Assembly (NCBI GenBank): GCA_025677835.1
Contig: JAIXMR010000064.1
Coordinates: 62,001 to 126,000 of the forward strand
DNA: 64,000 nucleotides
DNA from: Sporodiniella umbellata
Taxonomy: Eukaryota > Mucoromycota > Mucoromycetes > Mucorales > Rhizopodaceae
Direction: 5' to 3'
Under the pieces are notes generated by a model, which worked only from the letters and a program-made list of their open reading frames with translations, was not told where the DNA came from and ran no database searches. Numbering within the stretch: the stretch's first letter is position 1; each line of letters begins with the position of its first letter. Below, piece after piece: positions 44,801-57,180 of the stretch. Made by a program: the position numbers and the translations under genes.

Positions 44801-47439
44801 TCGTGTGACTCCTGGTTATTTTCAACTATGCTTTTTGGACTTTTTTGTTGGCTATTGCTTTCAGCATGAACGTCTTTCAAATCGTCAAGTTGCTTTTGAT
44901 TAAACTCTTTGTTGTTTTGTAGTATAGAGTGGTCAAAAAAATGACTTTTGTCTTTTTCATCAGCATCGTTACCCAAAATAAAGTCGCCATAGCTGCTATA
45001 GTCTATATAAGAATCTTCGGTATTGGTATCAAAAAGCGTCTGCGGCTCATCATTCTTTTGTGGGATGTCTTTGCTCAGTGCATTGGTTTGAAAAGCAGTG
45101 TTTTTCACAAAAGCTTTTTCAGTCTCGTTGTCTATCAGATGTACTTTTGATTCTTCTTGCTTTTCTATTGCTGGTAAATTTGCCGACGGTGTGGGTTCAG
45201 TTGGCTTAGCAGTATTTTTGGCATCTCCGGGTATAGTAGAAGGATAATCAATAGTAAAAACAGAGTCTAAAGAGTTTCTCAAAACGCTTCCGCTAAGACG
45301 CGCTTCGTAATGATTATCAGATTTCAGTTTTAGTTGACTATCTTCTGATCTGCAGTCATAGCTTTGAATGCCTTCAAGACTCTCCTTTTGGGTATCGCTG
45401 TTTGAACTGTCGGCATTTCGAGTAGATAATTCAGATGAACTTGTGTAATCTTTACTATCTGCATTTGTACGATCCTGCTTCTCACCATGAGATAAATCAC
45501 GGCTGCCTGTAACTTGTATATCTGGCTCAATTCCTTCATTAGTAGAAGCTCGGTCCAGAAAAGCTGCTTTGGTAACGCCCTCCAAGTTGCCACTCAAGGC
45601 ATTTTCTGGTTTATCTCTTCGAGGTTGATTCTCAAAATGTCTATCTTCAGGTACGACTTTTTGAAGAGTGCTTATGGTATCCAGGTCGCCTTTCGGACTT
45701 TCTTTACTCGGGATTGAACTTTCATATGGTTCTTTTTTCTTGTGTTGATCTAGTACCTCTGAGTTTGGGTGCATGGTACTTGACTTTACAGTAGAGCCGT
45801 TTTTATAAGAGCTGATGGGCTCCGAAAAGCTCTCTTCATCTTCCATCGTTTTGAATCTTTCCATCAAGTCATTTTTGATCATGTCTTTTGGATCATACTT
45901 TGACCCAGATGTTTTCTGGTTACTTATTACTGGTGGCGAATTGCTGTTATGAGTGTAGTTGTCACTATGATGTTCATTGCTGATTAGGGTATCTATAGAT
46001 TTAAAGCAATTAAAACAAACACAGCTTTAAATATAGTTGTTACCATCGCTTTTTAAAACTTTAATGTGAACTTCAGGGTCGTATTCGTCAGCAGCAATCT
46101 CCAAAGTTTCTCCATCCTTTTTCCACACTTGGAATATCTTTCCCGTAGAGTAATTTTCAACCTTCTCTTCTTCTTTCAAATTCTCATGAACATTGACTAT
46201 CTTTTTTACGTTTCCGCTTTTTTTGACAATGGTAATCTTTCTTCCAGAAGCTAGCATAAATTTGTCTGAATTAGGACCGTTGGCTGCTTTTTGCCTCTTT
46301 TCTTGAAAATCGGTAGGCGGTAAGTTCAAATCAAATTTTGGAACTTTAATAGGAGATGATAATTCCTTGTCTTGAGGCTCCTCAAGACGAAGAGACTCAA
46401 CTTCAGTTTCAATGTTTGGGTTTAAGCTCGACGAATGGCTTGAATTGTCACCAAGGCTGCTTTCCGAGTAGTTCTTTTGATAAAGGGCAGTCTCAGGTGC
46501 TGCCTCTTTACTTTCTACCGTTGGGGATACTAATGCCTCGTTTTCCGATAGGCTATCGATATGAACCTCACTGTGAGGACTATGTGCTTCCAAAATTGGT
46601 TTTTCTGCATCCACATCTGAACAAGTATTTTCTACGCCAACAGCCGCCAAAGCAATAGCCTTCTCTTCTTCTTCTTTTTTCTTTTGAAGTTCTTTTCCTG
46701 CTTTTAATGCTCTGAGAGACGGTACTTTTTTTGGAAGCTGCGTTTCTGTTTGTTGTCGAAATACACTGGTTGAGACCACAGATCGGTCTTTGAGAATGTT
46801 TATTACTCTAGAACTACGCTTTACTTGCTCTCCAGCATTCAGAAACTTTGATTTATCTTTTACAGCTGTATCGACCGCTTTAGTCTGTATCGACTCCTTT
46901 GCTTTAACACTTTCTTCTTGCTGGCTTTCAAATTTTCTAAACAAAGGGTTGTTTTTTACAGCTGAACGTTCAGTGAGTTGCGCAACCTCCTTCTGTCGCT
47001 TTTGTCTTTGCTTTTCTTTTAGCTCTGCTTCTTCCTCTTCGCTCAACACACGACGTTTAAGTTCTTCTAAATGGCCAGGACGGAAGTAGCGACGAGTTGA
47101 ATTCTGTCGCTCTTTTGACTTGTTCTTTGTATTGTTAGGTGACTCTGCCAGTTCGCGAAGCCGCCTAAAACGATCTGATGTAGCAGAAGGTTTATTAGCT
47201 ACTCCCTTATCCTTTTTGTTGATTATAATTTTAGGCTGATCGTTATCAATGGGTAAATACCCAAGCTTATTCGTCTTTTTTTCATCTAAACCTTTATCTT
47301 GTAAAAGCTGTATCAACTCAGGTCGATTCAAAAAATGAGCAAGGTGCATAATAGTATTTTGTTCTTCTCCCCATAAGCACGTATCTAGTTCTTCTACAGT
47401 CGATTTCTACAAATATATCAGCTTGCGGCTTAAACCTTC

Positions 47440-47472
<33 letters not shown>

Positions 47473-47757
47473 CAAGATGTAATCGATCAGCTCATTCCTA
47501 TCTTCCACCCATTCGTCTCCTTCGATTCCATAATCGAATAATATGTGATGAAGCGCATACAATGGACGAATTGAAGTCCCTAAGACTTTGAACTCCTGTA
47601 ATCTTTCTACGAAATGGGAAAAATCGGTTTCAAGATGAGCTGAAGGTGTCAAAGGAGTCCATAGAAGCTCAGGCTGGAGGTCTAATAGCTCTTGAACACT
47701 ATTGAAATCAAGAGCTTCAATAGCCACAGTCCAATCTAATACAATATTTTCGTCCAT
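41820..47757 (-). CDS. BUD4: Anillin/Bud4-like septation protein with N-terminal ankyrin-type repeat
   Basis: Six exons (47757-47470, 47406-46044, 45992-44037, 43985-42385, 42325-42218, 42173-41820), 1889 codons. Residues about 97-150 contain an ankyrin-type unit (HLAHFLNRPELIQLLQDKG, NKLGYLPID). A long charged, Ser-rich middle has no visible domain. The C-terminal anillin-homology region (about 1520-1735) has ISDGEYEYMSRYEML, QILMDYECIIDAKPEMIITV, HLSGYVHPEDGAIGQTRFAV and FGDEEDFLKIVSKLNIEML. It runs into VPKSLRECDLTLKICQWHET and a PH domain (about 1760-1885: WQRHYYRLIGSQLIGYVSDE). Bud4/Int1/anillin proteins organise septins and the contractile ring. The first intron starts GTTTTTT with a ~30-nt T run. 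The start ATG is 47757; an in-frame TTG lies upstream. Confidence 0.93.
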
Positions 47758-49940
47758 AAGCTCCAAGAAAAAAAAAGGAGTGGAGAGGAGTAGAAAATTG
47801 AAAAAATAAGCGCTATTGAGTTTCTACAGTGATTGGTACACCCCGTACTCAACCAAAATCAGAAAGGTACAATTATTTTTAATGTTCACTGCATGGTCGG
47901 TTTCTGGCCCAGCCTTATCTATCCAAACTTGTTATCAGCTACTGAATGGAAAACTTTGGCCAAAGACAGATATATATGTGCTAGTGTGGCATATCTCTTT
48001 AGAAAAAATACTGGTGGCGAGTAACTTTTAATTAAAAAAGCTTTCACTTGCCCAATTGCTACTTTTAGAAGGTACCATGAAAAGGACCTAGTTTAAGCTA
48101 CTCAAAATCGACTTGAATATGTTTTATTTCACCATTGTATCCGTATTGGACAAAATAGGCTATTAGCTATAGACATTTTTTGTGTTACTTGCTTATTTGA
48201 GTGCAAATTTAAAGCTGACATAGTACCCGTTTTTTTAAATAGTCGCCAATATTCTAAATGTGAGAAATTGTAGCAATACCAAAGCTTAAATTACTGCCCT
48301 GTATCTAGGTTGGATTTTTTTGCGTTCAGTTAGATCTTAATAGAGCCTAATATCGGCCTTGATCCGTCGTAAGTTGGTGGATCTATCGGATGTTAAATTC
48401 AGTATGCTAGTTTGGTGCACCACTATTGGAACTCGACAATAAACGGCAAGTACTCTTCAATCCTTATCGGAGCTACACGATAAATGACTAGAAACTTTTG
48501 TCCTTGTAGGCTATAGGTTGCCTTTTTTTCTTTTTTTTAAATTGTGCACTTCCTAAGATTTTCTGTTTGTTTTCAAGACAATGTTTTAACGCCCAGGTTT
48601 TAATAGTTAAAACCTAGAACTTTGTTACAGTTTCAGCATTTTTTTAGTCAAATTTTGCCAATGATACTGTTCATGTTGTTTAAGCAGCTATCTTGTGTGT
48701 ATCAACAGACAAGTCTTTTTTGAGCACTACTGCCACAAGCGTACTTCTGCGTTGTGGAACATAAGCATGCTCACAGATCAAATACGTCAAAACTTTATAT
48801 CAATAAAAGTGTGACACGACTAGTACTGCTTTTATAATTTTGTCTTGATGAATTGTAATAGACTAATGCCCAGTACCGCAAACGGTTTGCATTGATACTT
48901 TAAAATACAAGTCACAAGAAAGAAACACTTGAACCCACTACAGTATTCAAGCTCAGGCAAAAGATTGCCTGTCACTCACTGGGATTGTATTTGCCTTCCT
49001 GTATTGCCTGAAAATCCCACTATCTAGAAATTTATTCTCAGAGTAAATCATCTTTTTTTATATTGTTTTGGAAGATGAATAAGCTATTTGAGGTCACGTT
49101 GATATACGCAAATTACCTCAGTTTTTTTCACTCTGCTCTATTAGTAGTATTTCAAGTATCATAGCCACCTTATACTTTCTAGGGTTTTTCGCAGTAGTAC
49201 CAAATAAATACAATTGTGTCACCCAAATATTAAATAGTATTACTTTACTTTTCATAAAACAAAGATTTCAGTAGCTTTGTTTTATAGGAACAAGGAGCAT
49301 ATGTTTAAAAAAAAACAATTCGCAGGCCTGTTTTGACCACACAACAAGATTTTTCAAAAGAGAAATAAAGCAACGTACATAAAAGTGTCGTAGATTCGTT
49401 TGTGAACCCTGGAGGTCAAAGAAAAACTTGATAGGTTTTTTTTCTTCTCACTGGCTTGTGAAACTTGATTATTGTCTTTACACGAGTTTTGGAAACACAT
49501 CTCATGTAGTACTGTATAAAATCGAAACAAATTATAAATCAAAAGACGACAAATAGAACTTAGCGCTATTGATATCGGACCATGGTGGTTTATGCTGATT
49601 GTCTTTACCAAACATAGAATGAAGCTTATTCATCAAAACGGTGTTTTTAAAGTACCATACTTTGAAGTTACCTTCGTTATATGTCTTCTTAAATGCAGTG
49701 AGCTGTCATGCTAGGCTGTATATTGACAGGTTAGCTGAGAGGTTTACCTTTGTTGTTTGACGAAAAGATTATGAGAACAAAAACCATTACTGATACACCT
49801 TGCCTAGTGTTTATGTCGATATACATGAGTTTTTTTCCCGGTTGCACACTCCGATACAAAAGTTAGAGCCCAATAAATTGTTTCAATCACAATATTCTTC
49901 TGACCTTTTTCTTTCACTTTGGTTTCTATTTTTCGTTATC
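47758..49940. other. Gene-free region upstream of the Bud4-like and ALDH genes
   Basis: About 2.2 kb between two divergent genes, AT-rich but almost free of the long homopolymers that fill the left part of the window. Open frames (for example 47816-48031, 49354-49611) show no family resemblance or splice context. I see no RNA gene. Confidence 0.6.
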
Positions 49941-51955
49941 ATGAGTTATACACCTATTGAAGAGATCCCTCAAATTGTCAGCTCTCTTCACAAGACATTC
50001 CAATCTGGTAAAGCGCTTTTTTATAGCTAAAGCTAAAATGCTAATGTCATAATTAATTCAATAGGTTTGACAAGGGATGTCAACTTCCGCAAGCAACAGC
50101 TTGCCAACCTTGCAAAGTGTCTTAGAGAAAACAAAGATCTGGCTGCTGATGCTCTTTACAAAGACCTTCGAAAACATAGACTTGAAGCAGATATTGGAGA
50201 AATTGCTCCAGTAATTGACGAGTGCGAATACATGATCAGAAATCTGGACCAATTTACAAAGTTGGAACACACAGTCAAACGATCTGTGTTAAGTACTGGC
50301 ACTCAAACCTACGTCCGAAAAGAACCCAAGGGTGTTGTTCTTGTTATTGGTAATTAATTAACTTCATACCTTAAGGGTCTTTAGCTAACAGTTTTTCGTT
50401 ATCTAGGTGCGTGGAACTATCCTGTAAGACCATTTACTTGTTATAGAAAGCGATAACTTTTGTTGACACCTTCCTTTTTAGATCAATTTGCTCTTACTAC
50501 CTGTTGTTGGAGCCATTGCTGCAGGAAACTGTGTTGTCATCAAGGTAAATATATATATATATATACAAAGGAATAAATCAATTTATCATATATTCTTTAC
50601 AAACATAGCCCTCCGAAATATCAGAAAATGTTAGCAAGTTTGTCAGCGTTATTTTACCCAAATATCTGGACCCTCGTGCTTACACTGTTGTCACAGGTGG
50701 TGTACCTGAAACTACTGCCGTTTTGGGTTAGTATTGTTCAACAAAATACAAACATGATTTTTTTTTAACAAAGCTTCTTAGAGCAACGCTTTGAACATAT
50801 ATTTTATACTGGTAACGGCCAAGTTGCCAAGACTATAATGAAAGCTGCCTCCAATCATCTGGCTAGTGTCACTCTTGAACTTGGCGGAAAATCGTAAGTG
50901 TCTTTTTTGTCAAAAAAAAAAAAAAAAAAAAAAAAATAGAAAAAAATTATCCAGTATAACTTACGATATATACAATCTAGACCTGTTTTTGTTACATCCC
51001 ACGCTGACTTAAATGTTTCTGCCCATCGCCTACTCTGGGGCAAGTTCTTCAATGTCGGACAAACATGTGTGGCTCCTGACTATGCCTTGGTCACTGAAGA
51101 CATTTATGACCAATTTGTTGATGTATGCAAAAAAACCTTAAAGGAGTTCTATGGCAATCATCCAGAAAAATCTGAATCTTTGGGAAGAATTGTATCCGCA
51201 CGCCAATTTGACCGCTTGAAGAGTTTGTTAGATAAATGCGACCCCAATACTATTATAGCTGGTGGCGTAGCAGACCGCGAAAGCCTGTATATTGCACCCA
51301 CAATTGTTGGCCCTCTTAGTCACAATGATTCTAACCTCATGGAAGACGAAATTTTCGGTATGCAATCCTATTTAAATAGATATCTAGTCGTGTATAAAAT
51401 GCTCAAAAATGGCTTTAGGTCCTATTCTTCCTTTAATTGTCATCAAAGACATTGATGAAGGAATTAACATTGTTAATTCTAGAGACTATCCTCTTGCTCT
51501 CTATGTTTTCTCTAGCGACAAAAAAGAGTACAACCACAGTAAGCATTTCAACATACTAAAGCAAAGGGTGTACTTATATACGTTTTCAATTGTTAGTTCT
51601 TGACAAAACCAACTCTGGCGGTGTAACCATTAACGATACTTTGGTTCATCTTACCGAACATTCTTTGCCTTTTGGCGGTGTTGGTCCCTCTGGTAACGGA
51701 AACTACCACGGAGAAGCTTCCTTCAATACTTTCACACATCAAAGATCTACCATGGTCAAGAACTTTGGTATGGAATCTGTTAATATTGTCAGATACCCTC
51801 CTTATACTGAGGAAAAGACTGCGATCATTAGCTCTGTAATGTATGACTTGCCTGGTAACTTCAGTAGCAAGATCAAGGCTATTCGTAATGTCTGTAGCGC
51901 TTTCTGGGGTCTTACATTCAAGAAATCACCTGCTATTGACAATAGCAAATTATAA
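49941..51955 (+). CDS. HFD1: Aldehyde dehydrogenase, fatty-aldehyde (ALDH3/HFD1) type
   Basis: Nine exons (49941-50007, 50065-50349, 50407-50423, 50482-50544, 50609-50726, 50782-50893, 50981-51357, 51419-51538, 51597-51955), 505 codons. Motifs in order: [48 protein letters not shown], catalytic Glu in [10 protein letters not shown], catalytic Cys in [25 protein letters not shown], and [16 protein letters not shown]. These fit class 3 ALDH (Hfd1, ALDH3A2), which oxidise medium/long-chain fatty aldehydes using NAD(P). The C terminus lacks a strong membrane tail. Exon 3 is only 17 nt and encodes part of the conserved GAWNYP motif, so it must be spliced in for an active enzyme. A consecutive set of short introns of 50-90 nt is typical for this genome. 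Confidence 0.95.
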
Positions 51956-52703
51956 TTCAAACTATTGATTAGTTTCTCATCTTAAAAAAACACCTCTTGG
52001 TGACCAAGACTTGTCTTTTTGTCCTATATTAATTATTAAATTATATTCTAGTATTACGTTTTATTATTTAACCAAAAAAAAACAAAAAGAAAAAAAGCTA
52101 CTTTTCGTTTGCTGTTTTGAATGTATCAAACATCGTTCCATCGTTAATACACAAAGGTCAAAAGCATGATTGTGTTTTTTATACATATCTAATTCAATCG
52201 TTTACTGGTATCACGATCAGGTTTCTTAAGAAACCAGTTAATAAGCTAGGCGATCGATATAAAATCAAACAAGCTATTAAAACTTGCATGGTCTATCAAT
52301 GCGAGCGACAGTTTACTGTAAGTAAGAAATAGATTACTTGAATATATCAACCTCCTCAAGCTCGTAATTACAGTATCAGCTTTGTTTCTCCCACCTAACA
52401 AGCTACAAAACGTTCTGTAGGCTACCTTTAACCCCTGTTATATTGGGATATTCAAAACACAAATAGAGCCTTTTAACTTGCCTATTTTTAGACCGAGTAG
52501 ATCATTTTGCTCTTGATTTTATAGTTGGTTTGTAGCGCCTGGATAGTTGCATATTACAGCACTTCTGGTTGTTGTTTTTTTGACGTCACAAGAAACGAAT
52601 TCGGGACTTGAAGATTTTGTGTGAAGAAAAAAAGTTTTGAACAGAAGGGGGTGTTGTTTCTTTCCTGTACATTAATTCACTACACACCCCCTTCTCTACA
52701 ACT
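51956..52703. other. Intergenic region, ALDH 3' end to complex I gene
   Basis: About 750 bp. It holds A-run sequence after the ALDH stop and AT-rich DNA with no recognisable gene (the frame at 52117-52332 resembles nothing). The NADH dehydrogenase promoter part contains TGACGTCA at 52581-52588. Confidence 0.6.
52581..52588. promoter_or_regulatory. CRE-like palindrome TGACGTCA upstream of complex I gene
   Basis: Perfect CREB/ATF palindrome about 120 bp upstream of the 24-kDa subunit ATG. Confidence 0.5.
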
Positions 52704-53586
52704 ATGTTGCGTTCTTTTGTACGTCAAGCCGCTAGACCATTAGCTAAAAACAGCTTTGCTAGACGTAGTCTTCATTCTTCTCCTGCCTCTTTGTCCGACG
52801 CGATCTTTGTGGTAAATAAGTGAGAATTAATCGAATAATTTGTTCACTATTTGTTTATCTATTAAAACCAACACACACCAAAAAAAAAAGCACCGCGATA
52901 CACCTGAAAACAACGCCAATCTTCCTTTTGAGTTTGATAAGGAGAACAAATCCCGCGTTTCCGAGATTTTAAAGAAATACCCTGAGCAGTATAAAAAGGC
53001 CGCCATTATGCCTCTCTTAGATCTCGGCCAAAGACAAAATGGATTCACTTCTATCTCGGTTATGAACGAAGTTGCCCGTTTGTTGGAGGTGCCCCCTATG
53101 CGTGTATACGAAGTTGCTACTTTCTATACAATGTACAATCGTCAACCTGTTGGCAAATACTTTTTGCAACTCTGTACAACCACCCCTTGCCAATTAGGTG
53201 GTTGTGGCTCTACAAAGATTTTGGAAACCATCAAAGAGAAACTTGGAATTGAAGTAGGAGAAACGACCCAAGATGGAAAATTTACTTTGGTCGAAGTTGA
53301 GTGTGCTGGCGCTTGTGTGAATGCACCTGTAATGGCTATCAATGACGACTATTATGTAAGTTTAAAAAGAGAGCAAACTGAATTTGACTCAGTGCTAACA
53401 TTAGCTTCGTAGGAGGACTTGACACCCGAGACAACCAACAAACTTTTGGAAAACTTACAGACCAACAAACCAGTTAAGGCTGGGCCTCAAAGTGGACGTA
53501 ACACTTGTGAATACTCTCCTGGAGTTTACACTTCCTTAAACTCAGAGCCTTATGGTCCAGGTTTCAGAGTTCGTGAAGATTTGTAA
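52704..53586 (+). CDS. NDUFV2: NADH:ubiquinone oxidoreductase 24-kDa subunit (NDUFV2)
   Basis: Three exons (52704-52811, 52891-53355, 53413-53586), 248 codons. The N terminus ([20 protein letters not shown], then RSLHSS) is a mitochondrial presequence. The mature part has [40 protein letters not shown], and four 2Fe-2S ligand cysteines in [11 protein letters not shown] (Cx4C) and [11 protein letters not shown] (Cx3C). It ends [11 protein letters not shown], as in other 24-kDa subunits. It is part of the N module of respiratory complex I with NDUFV1. The CRE-like promoter element is at about -120. Confidence 0.97.
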
Positions 53587-55758
53587 AGAGGACTGCACTT
53601 GGAATGATTGTTTTGTCTTTTTTTTTTTTTTTTTTTTTTTGGCTATGCATTAAAAAACTACATGTGCATTACAACCCGTTTTTTATTGTACAAAAGTAGA
53701 AAATTTGACAACGCTTGATAAGATAGTGTCAATGCCAAATATTCCAAATGCACTTTGGTTTTGACTGATTTTGAAGCAAAAGCGTCATTTTTCTTTTTTC
53801 GGGTATAAAAATATTCACAAATTACTGCTGTGAACACTTGAATTATATAGCCAAGTATTAACAACTGCTGTTATTGTATGTATTTGTTTGTAGTTGTAAT
53901 CATGATCTACTTTGAATTTAGTTTGGCAACCTTTTGGTAGAACAACACAATAGAGCTATGCCAACAGTTCAGTAACTTACAAGATAAACACATGTCCTTT
54001 AACACTATAAATGCCTATCTGTATATCATAGTGCGTCTACCTTCCTGAAAGGGCAAAAAAAAAGAAGAGAAAAGAAAAGAAAAAGGCAAAGCGAAATAAT
54101 CTTTGTTCGCCAATTGAAAAGGTATCCACTTAACTGTAATCGTATCTGGCAACCATTTGTATAGATACAATTGCAAATTCTGATATTGTGTATCAACAAA
54201 AATACCAAAAGAGCTACGGGGCAACAAACTAGTACTAGAACTTAGTTTGTATGCTGAAAACAAGGCGTTAGGCCCAATTACATTTCTATGGCTTTTTATC
54301 TAGAAAGAAACTGAACCCAAGCCAATTAATCTAATACTATCTCAGTCTTTAACGCAAATAGTCACTATTAAATAAAGTACTCAACAAAAGATGAATGGGA
54401 AATCAGAGAAGATTAAGGAAATGAAAGAGCGACTAGAAAATGACAGAACAAAATTAAAATTTTTGAATCAAAGCGATTAGAACCTTATTTGTTTATTTTT
54501 GGAAAAGCTCTTAGGGTTTCAAAAGTATTCGATCAGTACTATGTAGTAATAAGAAAATAGTGGTTCTTTAAAGCCAATTGATCAGCTGGTCAAACTAACT
54601 GGAAATGAAGTATACTCAATTTATATAACCGTGTCTACTTTGGACGTAATGTGCCTTTTTTTTTCATTGGCCGAACAGCATTGAGTATTACACCTTATAG
54701 CTGCCGATCCTCTAATTTCCTTTTGCACACGTGTTTTATGATAGTGCACTTTATTGTTTCTTACACAGGGACTGTAGGGCTTTGTGTCAAAATTTGGATT
54801 TTAAAAATACTGCTTTAAAAAGGAAAACGACAGAATGGTTTTTTATAGTGCTTAGTTGTGATATTCGTTTTTAAAGTATCACAAAGTCCTTTTTTTTTAA
54901 TTGTGAAAGGAAATAAGAACGGAAAATGCGGCGACTTCCCCATTATATGTGTGACAAAGATCTCTGTACCACAAAGCATATCAAACCAGACAGATTGTAA
55001 CAAACTAAATCAATTAGTTTCTATAAAACGCAAAGCAACTCCTTCTCTAGATTGCACATTAAACATGCAAAAGATATTCATAATAGATAAATGTAACAGC
55101 GTAGGCTGTTCATTCAATAGGTCTGTGTAACATGTTTTGCTTCGTATTTTTTAACTTGTGTATGACATAATATTGTCGTTTCAATTGATTTACCATACTC
55201 TTTGGTTTAAGCGATGGCCGCAGCTTTTCTGATGGCTATTTTGACCAAGCATTTTTTTTTTTTTGAAAAAGAAAATGCTCCCATGCGTATAAAATGCTTT
55301 CGCTAAAGATATCAAGTACGCAAAAACACTTCCACTGAGGTTAGAATTGGAAATATCTTGAGAACATCTAGAAGATCCCTTTTTAAACATTGAGCATTCA
55401 GGCTTATAAAAAAAGTACAAAACCTATACAACAATCAGTTTTAGTGAAAAAAAAAATATACCTTGCCCGGTATAATAGTTTTAATTGTGTATTAAGAAAA
55501 AAAATCGTATTGTGTTTATTTATGTAACGTAATTGTAAAAAAAAAAAAAAAAAAAGGGGGGTGGAAGTGAGGAAGAAGCAAAATGTATATTGTTAGAAGC
55601 ATAGCAGCAAGTTCTTTAATTGAAACAAACTTTCATAAATTTACGTAGTGATCAATAACAGAGAGAAAGAGTAAAGCATGGGAGTATACAGAATTAGCAA
55701 GCAAGTACTGCCTATAGCTTTGATAAGCATATGGGGTCATAATGATTTTTAGGCCCAA
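53587..55758. other. Gene-free region between complex I and SWIRM genes
   Basis: About 2.2 kb. It holds one T run (53619-53640), one A run (55538-55557) and AT-rich DNA with few homopolymers. A 29-codon frame at 54391-54480 reads as a charged helix (MNGKSEKIKEMKERLEND) but has no support. No RNA gene or repeat recognised. Confidence 0.55.
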
Positions 55759-56838
55759 TTAATTTGGCCACTTTGGCCCCAACCACCCAAGTTTTCCAAA
55801 AACTTTCCATAACACACTTGACTTGTTTACATCAATACAGCATACTTTTTGTGCTTCTGACTTTCTAAACATAGTATTTTCCTGAGTGGCTTTATAAGCA
55901 GCTAATACCAAAGCGTATTTACATTTTAAATATTGCGCAGGCATCAAACGAAGAGTTGCTGCAATAGGGACTTCTCCTGAATGTAGTTTCTCAAATAATG
56001 GCATGTTATGTATCTTTAGGGGTGATCCTACAATATAAGTAAGATAAGAATTTGTGTCCTTGTCTTTTTTTTTTTTATGTAAAGGAAAAATCCCAGAAAT
56101 GGGAATTTTTCAAGTACCTTTCCAAACAATTCGAATCCCTGCTCTGTTTTTGAAAACATCCGGGTTTGGAATCCAGTCTTCTTTTCCTTTAAAAAGAGCG
56201 GCCAAATCGCCATCAGCAGTAATATGATTAAAGTAACTTGTATCTTCTTCTGTCAGTCTAAAGATGTGTTTATCGCTCTTTCTAATGTTGCAATTAGATT
56301 CGAAAGGTTTTGACTTTAATTTCTTGCCAACTTTTGTCTTTTTTGCCAAGCATGATAGCTTTGGCGACGTTGCACAATCTATAGTTTTATAGTGTCGCCT
56401 TTTTGCTTGATCTAAACTTGCCTTACTCTTACCACCTAATGTTGTCATTGATTTCCGACATCTTAACAAAGGCTCAATAGGTAGTGTAAAAGTGTCTATT
56501 GTTGAATGAATTGGTGTCTCAGGTCTTTGTTTGCGGCGATGAAAAGGCGTATACGAGTCCTTTACGTGAATTGTCGATAATAGCGGCTCCATAATACATA
56601 GATCAGATTCATAGGGTTTCTTCGCGTAACTTTGAATTGAGTAAGACGTATTCATGGTAAAAGGTGAATATAAAGAAGAGCAAGAGGATAAGGTATCCGT
56701 AGAATAGTGGTAGTCGTTTGAGTGATTCACAACCCTTTCACTTTGACTATAAAAGTAAGTTTCCGTATTCCGTTTAGGCGTAGTAGGTGGGGACAAAATG
56801 TCGTTTGTAATGAACTTTGCAATGCGGTATTGACCCAT
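55759..56838 (-). CDS. SWIRM-domain protein, Fun19/Laf1-like
   Basis: Two exons (56838-56118, 56027-55759), 329 codons. The N-terminal two thirds are low-complexity and Ser/Thr-rich with short basic stretches (KRRHYK, KKTKVGKKLKSK). The C-terminal 100 residues are a SWIRM domain: IRIVWKGSPLKIHNMPLFEK, EVPIAATLRLMPAQYLKCKY, FRKSEAQKVCCIDVNKSSVL and WKVFGKLGWLG. This arrangement (SWIRM at the C terminus, no enzyme domain) fits yeast Fun19 and fission yeast Laf1/Laf2, the latter associated with the Clr6 histone deacetylase. The SWIRM domain is split by the single intron just after VWKG. Confidence 0.88.
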
Positions 56839-57180
56839 TCGAAAAAAAAAAAAAAAAGAAAAAAAAAGGAAAAAGAGAGAAGAGACAATAAAAGATGAAG
56901 CTTGGTCTTAAACCAGAAGCTTTTTTTATAAGTGGTAAAATCAAACTCAGAATTTCCTTAAATAAAGCAGCCAAGAAGCTTAAAAATGTATTTTTATATC
57001 TGTGTCAGACATGTTTCTAAAAAAAAAAAAAACTGGTAATAAAATAAAAGTATATAAAGAAAGTAATAGAAAAAAGTAACGGTAGATAATTAAAGAGGCC
57101 TTTATTCTTTATTTCTTTTTTCTGGTAATATGAACCTGTCACATTGTATGGTCTTTCTTTAGAAGATAGAAAAAGTTTGT
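56839..57180. other. SWIRM gene promoter and Bem2-like 3' flank
   Basis: About 340 bp. A-runs form the SWIRM gene leader and the rest is AT-rich. The open frame 56774-56974 crosses the promoter in another frame and is not coding. Confidence 0.5.

Noticed and set aside
54391..54480. 29-codon charged helix ORF
   Set aside because: Too short, no splice partners or start context; left as a remark only.
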